Assembly (NCBI RefSeq): GCF_009789075.1
Contig: NZ_WNXQ01000012.1
Location: forward strand, 41,104-105,103
DNA: 64,000 nt
Origin: Pseudooceanicola pacificus
GTDB lineage: Bacteria > Pseudomonadota > Alphaproteobacteria > Rhodobacterales > Rhodobacteraceae
Direction of reading: 5' to 3'
Position 1 is the first letter of the stretch; each line of letters starts with the position of its first letter. Shown piece by piece: positions 9,212 through 17,113 of the stretch. The translations under genes and the position numbers were made by a program. The notes beneath the pieces are model-generated. The model searched no databases and was not told where the DNA came from. It saw only the letters and a program-made list of their open reading frames with translations.

Positions 9212-10795
9212 TCAGTTCTTGACCACGTCCTTGAGCAGCAGGAAGAACGAGGGCTGCAGCTCGAAGTTCTCGACCCGGTCGCTGGTCACCGCGTTCTGCT
9301 TCCAGTTGGCGACAAAGACCCAGGGCGCATCTTCCTGCACGATGGTCTGCATCTTCTTGTAGAGCTCGGCCCGCTTGTCCTGATCGGTGGCGACGCGCGC
9401 TTCCTCCAGCAGGCTGTCGACCTCGGGGTTGGAATAGTAGCCCGAGTTGAACCCGCCCTTGTCGGGCCATGCGTCGGTGCGCAGCGCCAGATAGGGCAGC
9501 GTGTCGGGGTCGTTGGTCATCCAGGCCATTTCGGCCATGTCCGCCTTGCCCTCCAGCCCCGGGTTCACATTGCCCAGGAAGGTGTTCCACTCGTAGGTCT
9601 CGATTGTCACGTCGAAGCCCACGGCCTCCAGATCCGCCTGGATCGCGGTGCCCATGGCAATCGGGTCCAGCATGCCGGAGCCGCCTTCGGTCACGTAAAA
9701 GGTGACTTCGGGGTTCTCCATGCCGGCCTCGGCCAGCAGGGCCTTGGCCTTGTCGGGATCGTAGGGATAGGGCTCCAGGCTCTCGTTATAGGCCCAGGCA
9801 AAGGCGGGCGGCGTGGGCCCTGCGGCGACATCGGCGGTGCCCTCCAGCACATTGTCCACCAGCGCGGTCTTGTTGATCGCGTAATTGGCGGCCTGGCGCA
9901 CGGCCTTTTCGGCAAAGGGGCCTTCCTTGGCGTTCAGGATCAGGAACCAGACATGGGGTCCGGCCTGTTCGAAGACGGTGAAACTGTCGCCCTGGAATTC
10001 CGACAGCGAGACCGGCGGCACCTCGACCATCAGGTCGATTCCGCCCGCCAGCATCTCGGCGGTGCGGGTGTTGGCATCGGTGATCGGGCGGAAGACCACG
10101 GCCTGCAGGTCGGTCGGGCCGTCCCAGTAGTCGGGGTTGCCCTCGACCACCACCGCCTCGTTCGAGCGCCACTCGACAAATTTGAACGGCCCGGTGCCCG
10201 AGGGGTTGCGGCCGAAATCGGCGCCGTATTGTTCCACCGCGGCGGGCGAGACGATCAGGCCGGTCGGATAGGCCAGGTTCGACAGGAACGGCGCATAGGG
10301 CGCGTTCAGGGTGAATGTGACGGTCAGCGGATCGACCACCTCGACCTCCCGCACGGCCGAGAAGAAGAAGGCCAGCGGGAAGGGGCCGGTGTCGTGGTAG
10401 GGGTGATCCTCGTTGAGCATCCGGTCGAAGTTGAACTTCACCGCCTCGGCGTCGAAATCGCTGCCGTCGTGGAATTTCACGCCCTCGCGCAGCTTGAAGG
10501 TATAGACGGTGCCGTCCTCGCTGATCTCCCAGCCCGTCGCCAGGGCCGGTTCGACCTCCAGCGTGCCGGACTTGTAGCGCACCAGCCCGTCGTAGACGTT
10601 CATCAGGATGCGGAAGTCGTTCACGGCGGTGACAGCCGCCGGATCGAGGGCCTTGGGCTCGGCGATCTGGCCGACGATCAGAACGCCCGGGGGCGTCTGT
10701 GCCGCGGCGGGCGCAACGGCGCCGAGCGACAGCGACATCGCGGCCCCGGCAGCCAGGACCCCGCGCCGGGTCCAGTTGAGAATTCCCTGTGTCAT
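9212..10795 (-). CDS. ABC transporter solute-binding protein, peptide type
   Basis: Periplasmic binding protein of 527 residues, SBP_bac_5 family, first gene of the second importer operon. The N-terminus has a twin-arginine-like motif (TRRGVLAAGAAM) followed by a hydrophobic stretch and AAAQ, so Tat export is possible. Family features include 'EPKALDPAAVT', 'KLREGVKFHDGSDF', 'GTGPFKFVEW' and 'QAANYAINKTALV'. It is divergent from the DUF1028 gene, with two direct repeats in the shared upstream region that could be operator sites. Confidence 0.94.
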   Translation of the reverse strand: MTQGILNWTRRGVLAAGAAMSLSLGAVAPAAAQTPPGVLIVGQIAEPKALDPAAVTAVNDFRILMNVYDGLVRYKSGTLEVEPALATGWEISEDGTVYTFKLREGVKFHDGSDFDAEAVKFNFDRMLNEDHPYHDTGPFPLAFFFSAVREVEVVDPLTVTFTLNAPYAPFLSNLAYPTGLIVSPAAVEQYGADFGRNPSGTGPFKFVEWRSNEAVVVEGNPDYWDGPTDLQAVVFRPITDANTRTAEMLAGGIDLMVEVPPVSLSEFQGDSFTVFEQAGPHVWFLILNAKEGPFAEKAVRQAANYAINKTALVDNVLEGTADVAAGPTPPAFAWAYNESLEPYPYDPDKAKALLAEAGMENPEVTFYVTEGGSGMLDPIAMGTAIQADLEAVGFDVTIETYEWNTFLGNVNPGLEGKADMAEMAWMTNDPDTLPYLALRTDAWPDKGGFNSGYYSNPEVDSLLEEARVATDQDKRAELYKKMQTIVQEDAPWVFVANWKQNAVTSDRVENFELQPSFFLLLKDVVKN

Positions 10796-10831
10796 TCAGC
10801 CTCTCCTCTTAAGCGGGCCTTGGATTATTGA

Positions 10832-10871
10832 TCATGATAAATTGAATGAGGGCAAATTCTCATGATAAATT
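10832..10871. promoter_or_regulatory. Direct-repeat operator candidate between divergent genes
   Basis: TCATGATAAATT occurs at 10832-10843 and again at 10860-10871, 28 bp apart start to start, both in the same orientation. This is an unusually AT-rich patch in the 103-bp gap between the binding-protein gene and the DUF1028 gene. Repeat spacing near three helical turns suits a cooperative regulator acting on both promoters. No obvious cognate regulator gene is adjacent. Confidence 0.5.
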
Positions 10872-10898
10872 CAAGAGGCGTGTTAACCGGAGGCTGTC

Positions 10899-11606
10899 AT
10901 GACTTTTTCGATTCTGGCCCGCGATGCGAAAACGGGCATCCTGGGCGGCGCGGCGGCCACGGGATCGCTCTGCGTCGGCGGATGGGTGCTGCGCGGGGCG
11001 GCCGATGCGGGTCTGTCGGCCAGCCAGGGCACGGCGCCCTCGACCCTCTGGGGCGACGGCGCACTGGATCGGATGCGCGGGGGTGAAACGGCGGAAAGCG
11101 CCGTGGCGTCAATGGTTTCCCCGGACGAGGGGCGGGATTACCGGCAGCTCTCGGCGCTTGACCTGCAGGGCGGGACGGCGGCCTTCACCGGGGCGCATTC
11201 GGTGCCCGCCGCGGGGTCGCGATCCGCCCCCGGCGTGGTGGTGGCCGGGAACCTGCTGGCGGGCGAAGCGGTGCTGGAGTCGACCCTGTCTGCCTTTCTC
11301 GACCACCCGGGCGAGCTGGCCGAGCGCCTGCTCGCGGCGCTCTTCGCGGGTGCGGCGGCGGGAAGTGATTCCCGGGGGTTGCAATCCGCGGCCCTGCTGG
11401 TGCTGGGGCGCGACCGCGCGCCGCTGACCCTGCGGGTGGACATGTCCGACACGCCGCTCGACGCGCTGCGCGCGCTCTACGACCGCTCCCAGTCCCAGCC
11501 CTATGCCGGCTGGTGCGAGGTGGTGCCCACGCTCGACAACCCGCACCGCGCGCCCCTGCCCGAGGAATTCGAGCTGGTCGCCGACCAGGCCTCCGGCAAG
11601 GCCTGA
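10899..11606 (+). CDS. DUF1028 family protein (Ntn-hydrolase-like fold)
   Basis: Protein of 235 residues that matches DUF1028, a family with an Ntn-hydrolase-like fold found beside peptide and amide transporters. The start MTFSILARDAKTGILGGAAA is typical, including the conserved glycine-rich turn and 'SQGTAPS'. A GGAGG site precedes the ATG. The family's activity is not established; a role in hydrolysing an imported amide or peptide is an inference from its divergent position next to a peptide importer. It is followed by a perfect 10-bp stem hairpin. Confidence 0.88.
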   Translation: MTFSILARDAKTGILGGAAATGSLCVGGWVLRGAADAGLSASQGTAPSTLWGDGALDRMRGGETAESAVASMVSPDEGRDYRQLSALDLQGGTAAFTGAHSVPAAGSRSAPGVVVAGNLLAGEAVLESTLSAFLDHPGELAERLLAALFAGAAAGSDSRGLQSAALLVLGRDRAPLTLRVDMSDTPLDALRALYDRSQSQPYAGWCEVVPTLDNPHRAPLPEEFELVADQASGKA

Positions 11607-11630
11607 CCGCCCGCGCCATCCGGCAAAAAG

Positions 11631-11666
11631 GGCCCGGCACCTCCCCGCTCCACGCAGTGCCGGGCC
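11631..11666. terminator. Hairpin between convergent DUF1028 and merR genes
   Basis: GGCCCGGCAC at 11631-11640 and its exact inverse GTGCCGGGCC at 11657-11666 form a 10-bp stem with a 16-base loop. On the minus strand the stem is followed by CTTTTTG, so it best serves the merR transcript, although that gene ends 177 bp upstream. Confidence 0.6.
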
Positions 11667-11691
11667 GGGCGCCTGCGTCGCCCTCCCGCAG

Positions 11692-11810
11692 GTCCGCCTC
11701 CGGCGGGAGTATTTTGGACGAGATGAAGCCGGGTGCCGGTTCCCCCGCTTCCTCTGGCCCGAAATATCCCGGGGGAGTCCGCGCGCAGCGCGGGCGGGGG
11801 CAGCGCCCCC
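11692..11810 (+). repeat. 119-bp intergenic repeat, copy A
   Basis: The segment runs from GTCCGCCTCCGGCGGGAG to GGGGGCAGCGCCCCC. Its reverse complement occurs at 38456-38574 with only about three differences across 119 bp. It includes two opposed half-elements, one with GACGAGATGAAG and one matching GGCCAGAGGAAG inverted, ending in a GC-rich hairpin. It lies between convergent genes. Confidence 0.85.
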
Positions 11811-11843
11811 TTCCGTCCCGCCATCTGCGCCGTCTGCGCCGTC

Positions 11844-12266
11844 TCAGTGCTCGCCCTCGCAGGCGTGGTGGTCGGCCAGGGCGTGCAGCACCCGGCAGGG
11901 TTGCCCGTCGGACCGGCCGTCGCAGGCATTCACGACGCGCACCAATTCCGCCTCCAGCCGCCGCAACCGCTCGATCCGGTCGCGGACCTCGACAATGCGA
12001 TCCTTCGCGATGCGGTGCGCATCACCATGAGCGGCGTGGGGCGTCTCCTGCAACGCGATCAGTTCGGCGATCGCGTCGAGGTCAAAGCCGAGCTGCCGGG
12101 CATGGGCGATGAAGGACAGCCGGTTCAGCTCGGCATCGCCGTAGCGGCGTTGCCCCCCGCCCGTGCGGCCGGGATCGGGCAGCAGACCACGCCCCTCGTA
12201 GTAGCGGATCGTCGTCACCTTCACGCCCGTGTGACGGGACAGCGTGCCGATGGAATGGCCCTGCAT
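11844..12266 (-). CDS. MerR family metal-responsive regulator, ZntR-like
   Basis: Protein of 140 residues with an N-terminal winged-helix MerR domain (4-75, 'IGTLSRHTGVKVTTIRYYEG'), a dimer helix (about 85-112) and a C-terminal metal-binding loop. Cys115, Cys124 and Cys136 align with the ZntR positions, while His77/His80 stand near the ZntR Cys79 position and His133, His134 and His140 add ligands. Divergent to a CDF exporter with a MerR-type promoter between, it probably activates that exporter on zinc (or Cd/Co) binding. The metal is an inference from the ligand pattern and context. Confidence 0.88.
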   Translation of the reverse strand: MQGHSIGTLSRHTGVKVTTIRYYEGRGLLPDPGRTGGGQRRYGDAELNRLSFIAHARQLGFDLDAIAELIALQETPHAAHGDAHRIAKDRIVEVRDRIERLRRLEAELVRVVNACDGRSDGQPCRVLHALADHHACEGEH

Positions 12267-12278
12267 GGCGTTGACCCC

Positions 12279-12309
12279 TTGAAGCTACAGTCGCTGTAGA
12301 TCGTATATC
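12279..12309 (+). promoter_or_regulatory. MerR-type promoter with 19-bp spacer
   Basis: TTGAAG (12279-12284) and TATATC (12304-12309) are separated by 19 bp, the overlong spacer that MerR-family activators correct by untwisting DNA. The spacer holds the inverted repeat CTACAG-TCG-CTGTAG (12285-12299). It fires toward the small ORF and the CDF exporter. Confidence 0.8.
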
Positions 12310-12341
12310 CCACGGGGACGAAACGAATCAAGAGCACCGCC

Positions 12342-12515
12342 ATGACCGACCGACCCCTCCGCCGCGCTGAGCTGGCGCACCTCGACGCCCCCGCGCTCCG
12401 CCACGGGATGACCGCCCGTATCGCCGGCATCCGCCATGGGCGCGTGACCCCCATCGCCGGCGGCGGGCGCAGTGCGCCCCTGACGGACACGGGTCTTCGG
12501 GCGGAGGCGCGGTGA
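12342..12515 (+). CDS. Small protein of unknown function, coupled to CDF exporter
   Basis: A 57-residue frame begins MTDRPLRRAELAHLDAPALR and ends with TGA overlapping the exporter's ATG as TGATG. Its codons show the strong G/C third-position bias of real genes here, and it starts 33 bases after the MerR-type -10 box. No known domain is recognised and no membrane segment or metal-ligand cluster is visible apart from a few His residues. It could be a real small protein or a leader peptide that sets exporter translation. The ribosome-binding site is weak. Confidence 0.5.
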   Translation: MTDRPLRRAELAHLDAPALRHGMTARIAGIRHGRVTPIAGGGRSAPLTDTGLRAEAR

Positions 12516-13495
12516 TGGGAACAGGACACAAGCATGCGCAAGGGCATGCGCACGGGCACGGGCATGAACATGGGCATGGACACGGACACGGGCACGGGCA
12601 CGGGCACGCAGGCCATTCGCATGGCCCAACCCTATCGGCCCATGACGCGCCCGAGACGCGCCGGTCCAAGGAACGCGCCATCCTGATTGCCGCGGCCCTG
12701 ACGGGCGGCTTCATGGGGGCAGAGGTCATCGGCGGGCTCATCTCGGGATCGCTCGCGCTCCTGGCCGATGCGGGCCACATGCTGACCGACTTCGCCTCGC
12801 TGCTGCTGGCCTGGTGCGCCTTCCGGCTGGCGCGGCGGCCGGCGGACTGGAAACGCACCTACGGGTTCGACCGCTTCTCGGTTCTGGCCGCCTTCGTGAA
12901 CGGGCTGACGCTGTTCGTCATCGCGGCATGGATCCTCTTCGAGGCCGTCCGGCGCCTGCGCGACCCGCAAGAGGTGCTGGGCGGGCTGATGCTCTGGGTC
13001 GCCTTGGGGGGACTCGTGGTGAACGTCCTGGCCTTCTGGGTGCTCAGCCGCGCCGAGGGCGACAACCTCAACGTCCGCGCCGCCGCGCTGCACGTGATGG
13101 GCGACCTGCTGGGATCGGTCGCGGCGATTGCCGCCTCGCTCATCATCATCTGGACCGGCTGGACCCCGATCGACCCGATCCTGTCGGTGCTGGTCGCCTG
13201 TATCATCCTGCGCTCGGCCTGGTCCGTGGTGCGCGAGAGCGGGCATATCCTGCTGGAAGGCGCGCCCGCCGGCTTCGATCCCCGCGCCGTCGCGGCCGAT
13301 CTGGAAACCTCGCTGCCCGGCGTGGCCCGTGCCCACCACGTCCATGCCTGGTCGATCACGCAGGAGCGTCCCATGGCCACGCTGGAAATCGACCTCGCGC
13401 CCGGCGCGGTGGCGGACGAGGTGCGCCGCGCCGTGAAGGACCGCGTGCGCGAGACCACCGGGATGGAGCATGTGACCGTCGAGGTGGCGACCTGA
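12515..13495 (+). CDS. Cation diffusion facilitator (zinc-type) exporter
   Basis: Inner-membrane metal/proton antiporter of 326 residues. A His/Gly-rich N-terminus (about residues 5-38, runs of HGHGHG encoded by a hexanucleotide repeat) precedes six membrane helices. The metal-site motifs 'DAGHMLTD' (about 84-91) and 'HVMGDLLGS' give the paired HxxxD ligands of the CDF family, and the C-terminal cytoplasmic domain carries 'HHVHAWSIT'. Start at 12515 is chosen because the ATG overlaps the upstream stop; a GTG at 12512 is an alternative. Expression is likely driven by the divergent MerR regulator. Confidence 0.94.
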   Translation: MGTGHKHAQGHAHGHGHEHGHGHGHGHGHGHAGHSHGPTLSAHDAPETRRSKERAILIAAALTGGFMGAEVIGGLISGSLALLADAGHMLTDFASLLLAWCAFRLARRPADWKRTYGFDRFSVLAAFVNGLTLFVIAAWILFEAVRRLRDPQEVLGGLMLWVALGGLVVNVLAFWVLSRAEGDNLNVRAAALHVMGDLLGSVAAIAASLIIIWTGWTPIDPILSVLVACIILRSAWSVVRESGHILLEGAPAGFDPRAVAADLETSLPGVARAHHVHAWSITQERPMATLEIDLAPGAVADEVRRAVKDRVRETTGMEHVTVEVAT

Positions 13496-13866
13496 GGCGC
13501 GCGGAAGGGCCGAGGTGACATCCCCCCGAGGCAGGGACGCGCATCCGGACAAACCAGACAGCCGCGTGTGGCGCGGCGGGTGCCTTCCGCAGCCTCGACA
13601 GTCACGAGGCGCAGCCCCCGAGGCCCGGGGGCCGGGTCGTGCGGCCGCGTCCCGGTCCGGGCGCGCACCAGCCATCGGGTGACCGCAACCCCGGCCCCGC
13701 CGGGCCCCAGGTGCGGAAATTCCGGTCACTGCCAGCGCCCTGCCCCCGAGGACCCCGGCCTGCGCCGGGGATCCCGCGCGGATATCCGCGCATCGCAAGA
13801 CCCGGGACTTGCCGGAAACCCGGCTGTCATGGCCTATCGGATCAGGACAGAGACTCAGGGTGAACC
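13496..13866. other. 371-bp intergenic region, GC-rich hairpins
   Basis: No convincing gene is seen. It contains a hairpin with arms CCCCGGC (13753-13759) and GCCGGGG (13764-13770), and the 16-bp perfect palindrome GCGCGGATATCCGCGC (13776-13791). The last 60 bases should hold the promoter of the transglycosylase gene. Confidence 0.5.
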
Positions 13867-14358
13867 ATGAAAACAAGGGCGATGTGGTGTCTGGCGACCG
13901 GGGCCGCGCTATTTCTGTCGGCCTGCGCGGCCGAGAAACCGGAACCGGAGGTGACGCGCATGGCGCTCTTCCCCGGTGAGACGCCGGAACTGCGGACGCT
14001 GGTGAACCAGTATGCCGATCTCTACGAGGTCCCGCGCACGCTGGTGCACCGCGTGATCCAGCGCGAAAGCGACTATCGCCCCGGCGCCCGCAACGGCCCC
14101 TATTACGGGCTGATGCAGATCCTGCCCGCCACCGCGCGCGGGATGGGCTTTCAGGGCTCCCCCACCGACCTGCTGGATGCCGAGACCAACCTGAAATACG
14201 CGGTGAAATACCTGCGCGGTGCCTGGCTGCTGGCGGATGACGACGAGGCCACCGCCGTCGGCTGGTACGCCCGGGGCTATTACTACGAGGCCCGCGACCG
14301 CTGCATGCTGGTCGAAACCGAACTGCTGGACCGCGAGGTCCGCAAGGGCTGCTCCTGA
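13867..14358 (+). CDS. Lipoprotein lytic transglycosylase (SLT family)
   Basis: Protein of 163 residues. A lipobox 'LSAC' after a short hydrophobic leader predicts Cys acylation and membrane anchoring. The rest is a compact SLT/lysozyme-like domain: catalytic Glu in 'IQRESDYRP', then 'YYGLMQILPATARGMGF' and 'NLKYAVKYLRGAW', all standard for the transglycosylase fold. It should cleave peptidoglycan glycan strands to form anhydromuramyl ends. The domain is small and stands alone, with no neighbouring secretion genes, so general wall remodelling is the simplest role. Confidence 0.9.
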   Translation: MKTRAMWCLATGAALFLSACAAEKPEPEVTRMALFPGETPELRTLVNQYADLYEVPRTLVHRVIQRESDYRPGARNGPYYGLMQILPATARGMGFQGSPTDLLDAETNLKYAVKYLRGAWLLADDDEATAVGWYARGYYYEARDRCMLVETELLDREVRKGCS

Positions 14359-14848
14359 TCCGGCGAGCCTGCGGGTCAGGCAAGGCGGTGCCCCCCGGCA
14401 CGCGCAACCGCCGCGCCGCCCCTGCGCCGATGCCATTGGCCGAATCGGGCCGTGCCCGGCGCACAGAGCCGCCGCCAGGGCCCGCATGGGGGCGGCGATG
14501 CCGTCACCGACGCTTCCGGCGAAACCCTGACCGACAGTCCGGGGTCCGTGCCATCCACCTGGCGCCTGCCGGGCACCGGCTGAGCACAAGTTGCGACACC
14601 GGGATTGAGCCGCAGGGCGCCGCCTTCATCCGCGTTCCGGGGCCGGGCAGAAGCGGCCCGCGTCAGGCGGCAAGCGGCCCTGCGCCCCGGCTCGCATCTG
14701 GCCCGCGCCGCTGTGCGCCTTGGCCGATGTCGGGGCCGCAGGGCGGGCGCGCGCCGCTCCCCAAGCTGTGCCGGACGGCGCGGGCATGGCGGAACCCACG
14801 GACAAGCCCGGTCTTTTCCACGCCGCCCGACAGGTCCATATAGAGGGT
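14359..14848. other. 490-bp intergenic region upstream of cobA
   Basis: No gene is supported. I looked for a cobalamin riboswitch because cobA-cobB follow, but saw no B12-box-like conserved core. Short inverted GC-rich repeats are present, none with a T tail. Confidence 0.4.
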
Positions 14849-15700
14849 ATGACCGACTCGTTTCCCCTCCCCTCCGGCGCCTGGCCTGAGCTGAAGCCCG
14901 GCTGGGTCTGGCTCTGCGGTGCCGGTCCCGGCGACCCGGGGCTGCTGACGCTGCATGCGCTCAACGCGCTCAGGCAGGCCGATGTGGTGATCTATGACGC
15001 GCTGGTGCAGGAGGCGATCCTCGACTGGGCGCCGCAGGCCGAGCATGTCTATGCCGGCAAGCGCGGCGGCAAGCCCTCGGCCAAGCAGCGCGACATCTCG
15101 CTGCGGCTGGTGGATCTGGCGCGCGAGGGCAAGCGGGTGCTGCGGCTCAAGGGCGGCGATCCCTTCGTCTTTGGCCGGGGCGGCGAGGAGGCGCAGACCC
15201 TGATCCAGCACGGCGTCAACGTCCGCATCATTCCCGGCATCAGCGCGGGCATCGGCGGGCTGGCCTATGCCGGTATCCCGGTCACCCATCGCGACGTGAA
15301 CCAGTCGGTCACCTTTGTCACCGGGCATGACCAGTCCGGCGAGACGCCGCAGTCGCTCGACTGGGCCTCGATCGCCAAGGGCAGCCAGGTGCTGGTGATC
15401 TACATGGGCATGAAACATGCCGAACGCATCGCCACCGCGCTGCTGGAGGCGGGCCGCCCGGCGGATGAACCCTGCGCCGTCGTCTGTTCCGCCACCACGC
15501 CGGACGAGAAGGTGCTGGAGACCACGCTGGGCCGCATGGCCGCCGATATCGCCGACAGCGGGCTGGAACCGCCCGCGATCCTCTGCGTCGGGCGCTCGGT
15601 GCTGATGCGGCAGGTGCTGGACTGGCAGGCGCTGGCCCGGGGCGAGGCGCCGCGCAACCTGGACCCGCTCAACCGCGGGCGCCCGGCCGAGGCATCGTGA
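14849..15700 (+). CDS. cobA: Uroporphyrinogen-III C-methyltransferase
   Basis: Enzyme of 283 residues that uses two S-adenosylmethionine molecules to methylate uroporphyrinogen III at C2 and C7, giving precorrin-2 for cobalamin (or siroheme). Visible family motifs are 'VWLCGAGPGDPGLLTL' near the N-terminus, 'LRLKGGDPFVFGRGGEEA' and 'PGISAGIGGLAYAGIPVTHR'. It is the stand-alone type, without the CysG dehydrogenase domains. The ATG at 14849 fits the family start although its ribosome-binding site is close; 14786 is an alternative. The stop overlaps the cobB start as GTGA. Confidence 0.93.
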   Translation: MTDSFPLPSGAWPELKPGWVWLCGAGPGDPGLLTLHALNALRQADVVIYDALVQEAILDWAPQAEHVYAGKRGGKPSAKQRDISLRLVDLAREGKRVLRLKGGDPFVFGRGGEEAQTLIQHGVNVRIIPGISAGIGGLAYAGIPVTHRDVNQSVTFVTGHDQSGETPQSLDWASIAKGSQVLVIYMGMKHAERIATALLEAGRPADEPCAVVCSATTPDEKVLETTLGRMAADIADSGLEPPAILCVGRSVLMRQVLDWQALARGEAPRNLDPLNRGRPAEAS

Positions 15701-16977
15701 CCGCCCCCCCACGCGGCCTGATCGTCGCCGCCCCGTCCTCGGGCGCGGGCAAGACCACCGTGACCCTGGCCCTGCTGCGCCTGCTCGCGCGCGAGGGCGT
15801 GACGGTGCGCGGGGCGAAATCCGGGCCGGATTACATCGACCCGCGGTTTCACGAGGCCGCCACGGGTCGCGCCTGCCTGAACCTCGATGCCTGGGCCATG
15901 CCGCCGGACCGCCTGGCGGCGCTGGCGGCGGGCGACGGGCTGCTGGTGATCGAGGGGGCCATGGGCCTGTTCGACGGCGCCCCGCCAGAGGGGCGCGGCG
16001 CGGTGGCCGACCTCGCCCGCCTGCTGGCCCTGCCTGTCGTGCTGGTGATCGACGCGGGCCGCATGGCGCAATCGGTCGCGCCGCTGGTCGCAGGGTTCGC
16101 CGGGCATGACCCCGCCGTGCGGGTCGCCGGGGTGATCCTGAACAATGTCGGCTCGCCGCACCACGCCGCCATGCTGCGCCGGGCGCTGGAACCTTCGGGC
16201 CTGCCGGTGCTGGCCGCCCTGCCCCGCGATGCAGGTCTGGCGATGCCCTCGCGCCACCTGGGGCTGGTGCAGGCCGGGGAGCGCGCGGATCTCGACGCCT
16301 TCCTCGACAAGGCCGCCGACTGGCTGGACGCGGCGCTGGAGCGCGACGCGCTGGAGCGCATCGCCGCCCCCCTGGCCGAGGCCCCCGGCGCGCTGCGCAT
16401 GAAGCCCCCCGCGCAGGTCATCGCCGTGGCGCGGGATCAGGCCTTTGCCTTTGCCTATCCCCATATGCTGGCGGACTGGCGCTCGCACGGGGCCGAGCTG
16501 CGGTTCTTCTCGCCGCTCGCCGACGAGGCGGTGCCCGAGGCCGGGTTCACCTTCCTTCCCGGCGGCTATCCCGAATTGCACGCCGGCCGGATCGCCGGCA
16601 ATGCGCGTTTCCTCGACAGCCTGCGCAAGGCGGCCGAGGCCGGGCCGGTGCATGGCGAATGCGGCGGCTACATGGTGCTGGGGCAACGGCTGGTCGATGC
16701 CGAGGGGCAGAGCCACGCAATGGCGGGACTGCTGGAGCTGGACACCTCGTTCCAGTCCCGCAAGCTGCACCTGGGCTACCGCGAGCTGACCGACCTGGGC
16801 GGTCCCTTCGGCGGGCGGCTGGCGGGGCATGAATTCCACTATGCCACGACCCTCAGGGCCGATGGCGCGCCGCTTTACGAGGCCAGGGATGCCGAGGGCA
16901 ACATCCTGCCCCCGATGGGCCTGCGGCGCGGGCGGGTCAGCGGCAGCTTTGCCCATGTGATCGAACGGCGGCGCTGA
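15697..16977 (+). CDS. cobB: Cobyrinic acid a,c-diamide synthase
   Basis: ATP- and glutamine-dependent amidotransferase of 426 residues that amidates the a and c side chains of (hydrogeno)cobyrinic acid. The N-terminal P-loop domain has 'APSSGAGKTTVTLALL' (about 8-24) and 'GPDYIDPRFH'. The C-terminal glutaminase-type domain has 'PGGYPELHA' and the nucleophile Cys in 'HGECGGYMVLG', with His in 'FAHVIE' near the end. Translation starts at a GTG overlapping the cobA stop, so the two are coupled. With cobS and cobT in the same window, the substrate is most likely hydrogenobyrinic acid (aerobic route). Confidence 0.94.
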   Translation: MTAPPRGLIVAAPSSGAGKTTVTLALLRLLAREGVTVRGAKSGPDYIDPRFHEAATGRACLNLDAWAMPPDRLAALAAGDGLLVIEGAMGLFDGAPPEGRGAVADLARLLALPVVLVIDAGRMAQSVAPLVAGFAGHDPAVRVAGVILNNVGSPHHAAMLRRALEPSGLPVLAALPRDAGLAMPSRHLGLVQAGERADLDAFLDKAADWLDAALERDALERIAAPLAEAPGALRMKPPAQVIAVARDQAFAFAYPHMLADWRSHGAELRFFSPLADEAVPEAGFTFLPGGYPELHAGRIAGNARFLDSLRKAAEAGPVHGECGGYMVLGQRLVDAEGQSHAMAGLLELDTSFQSRKLHLGYRELTDLGGPFGGRLAGHEFHYATTLRADGAPLYEARDAEGNILPPMGLRRGRVSGSFAHVIERRR

Positions 16978-17113
16978 AAATCCTGCCCGCCGCCCCGCGA
17001 CCCCGCCGAGGGCCGATACGCGCAAGTGGCGGATCCGAACCTGCAAACCTGCACAGGCCGACCTGCAGCGCGCCGTCTTGCGCGCCCCCGCGCGCAGGCG
17101 TAGCAGATTGGGA

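Noticed and set aside
11692..11810. Insertion sequence or MITE with transposase
   Set aside because: No transposase gene, no clear target-site duplication; reported only as an intergenic repeat.
12545..12620. CRISPR-like short tandem repeats
   Set aside because: They are an in-frame hexanucleotide repeat encoding His-Gly in the CDF exporter; there are no spacers.
14359..14848. Cobalamin riboswitch upstream of cobA-cobB
   Set aside because: The conserved B12-box-like core and flanking stems could not be found by eye in the 490-bp leader.
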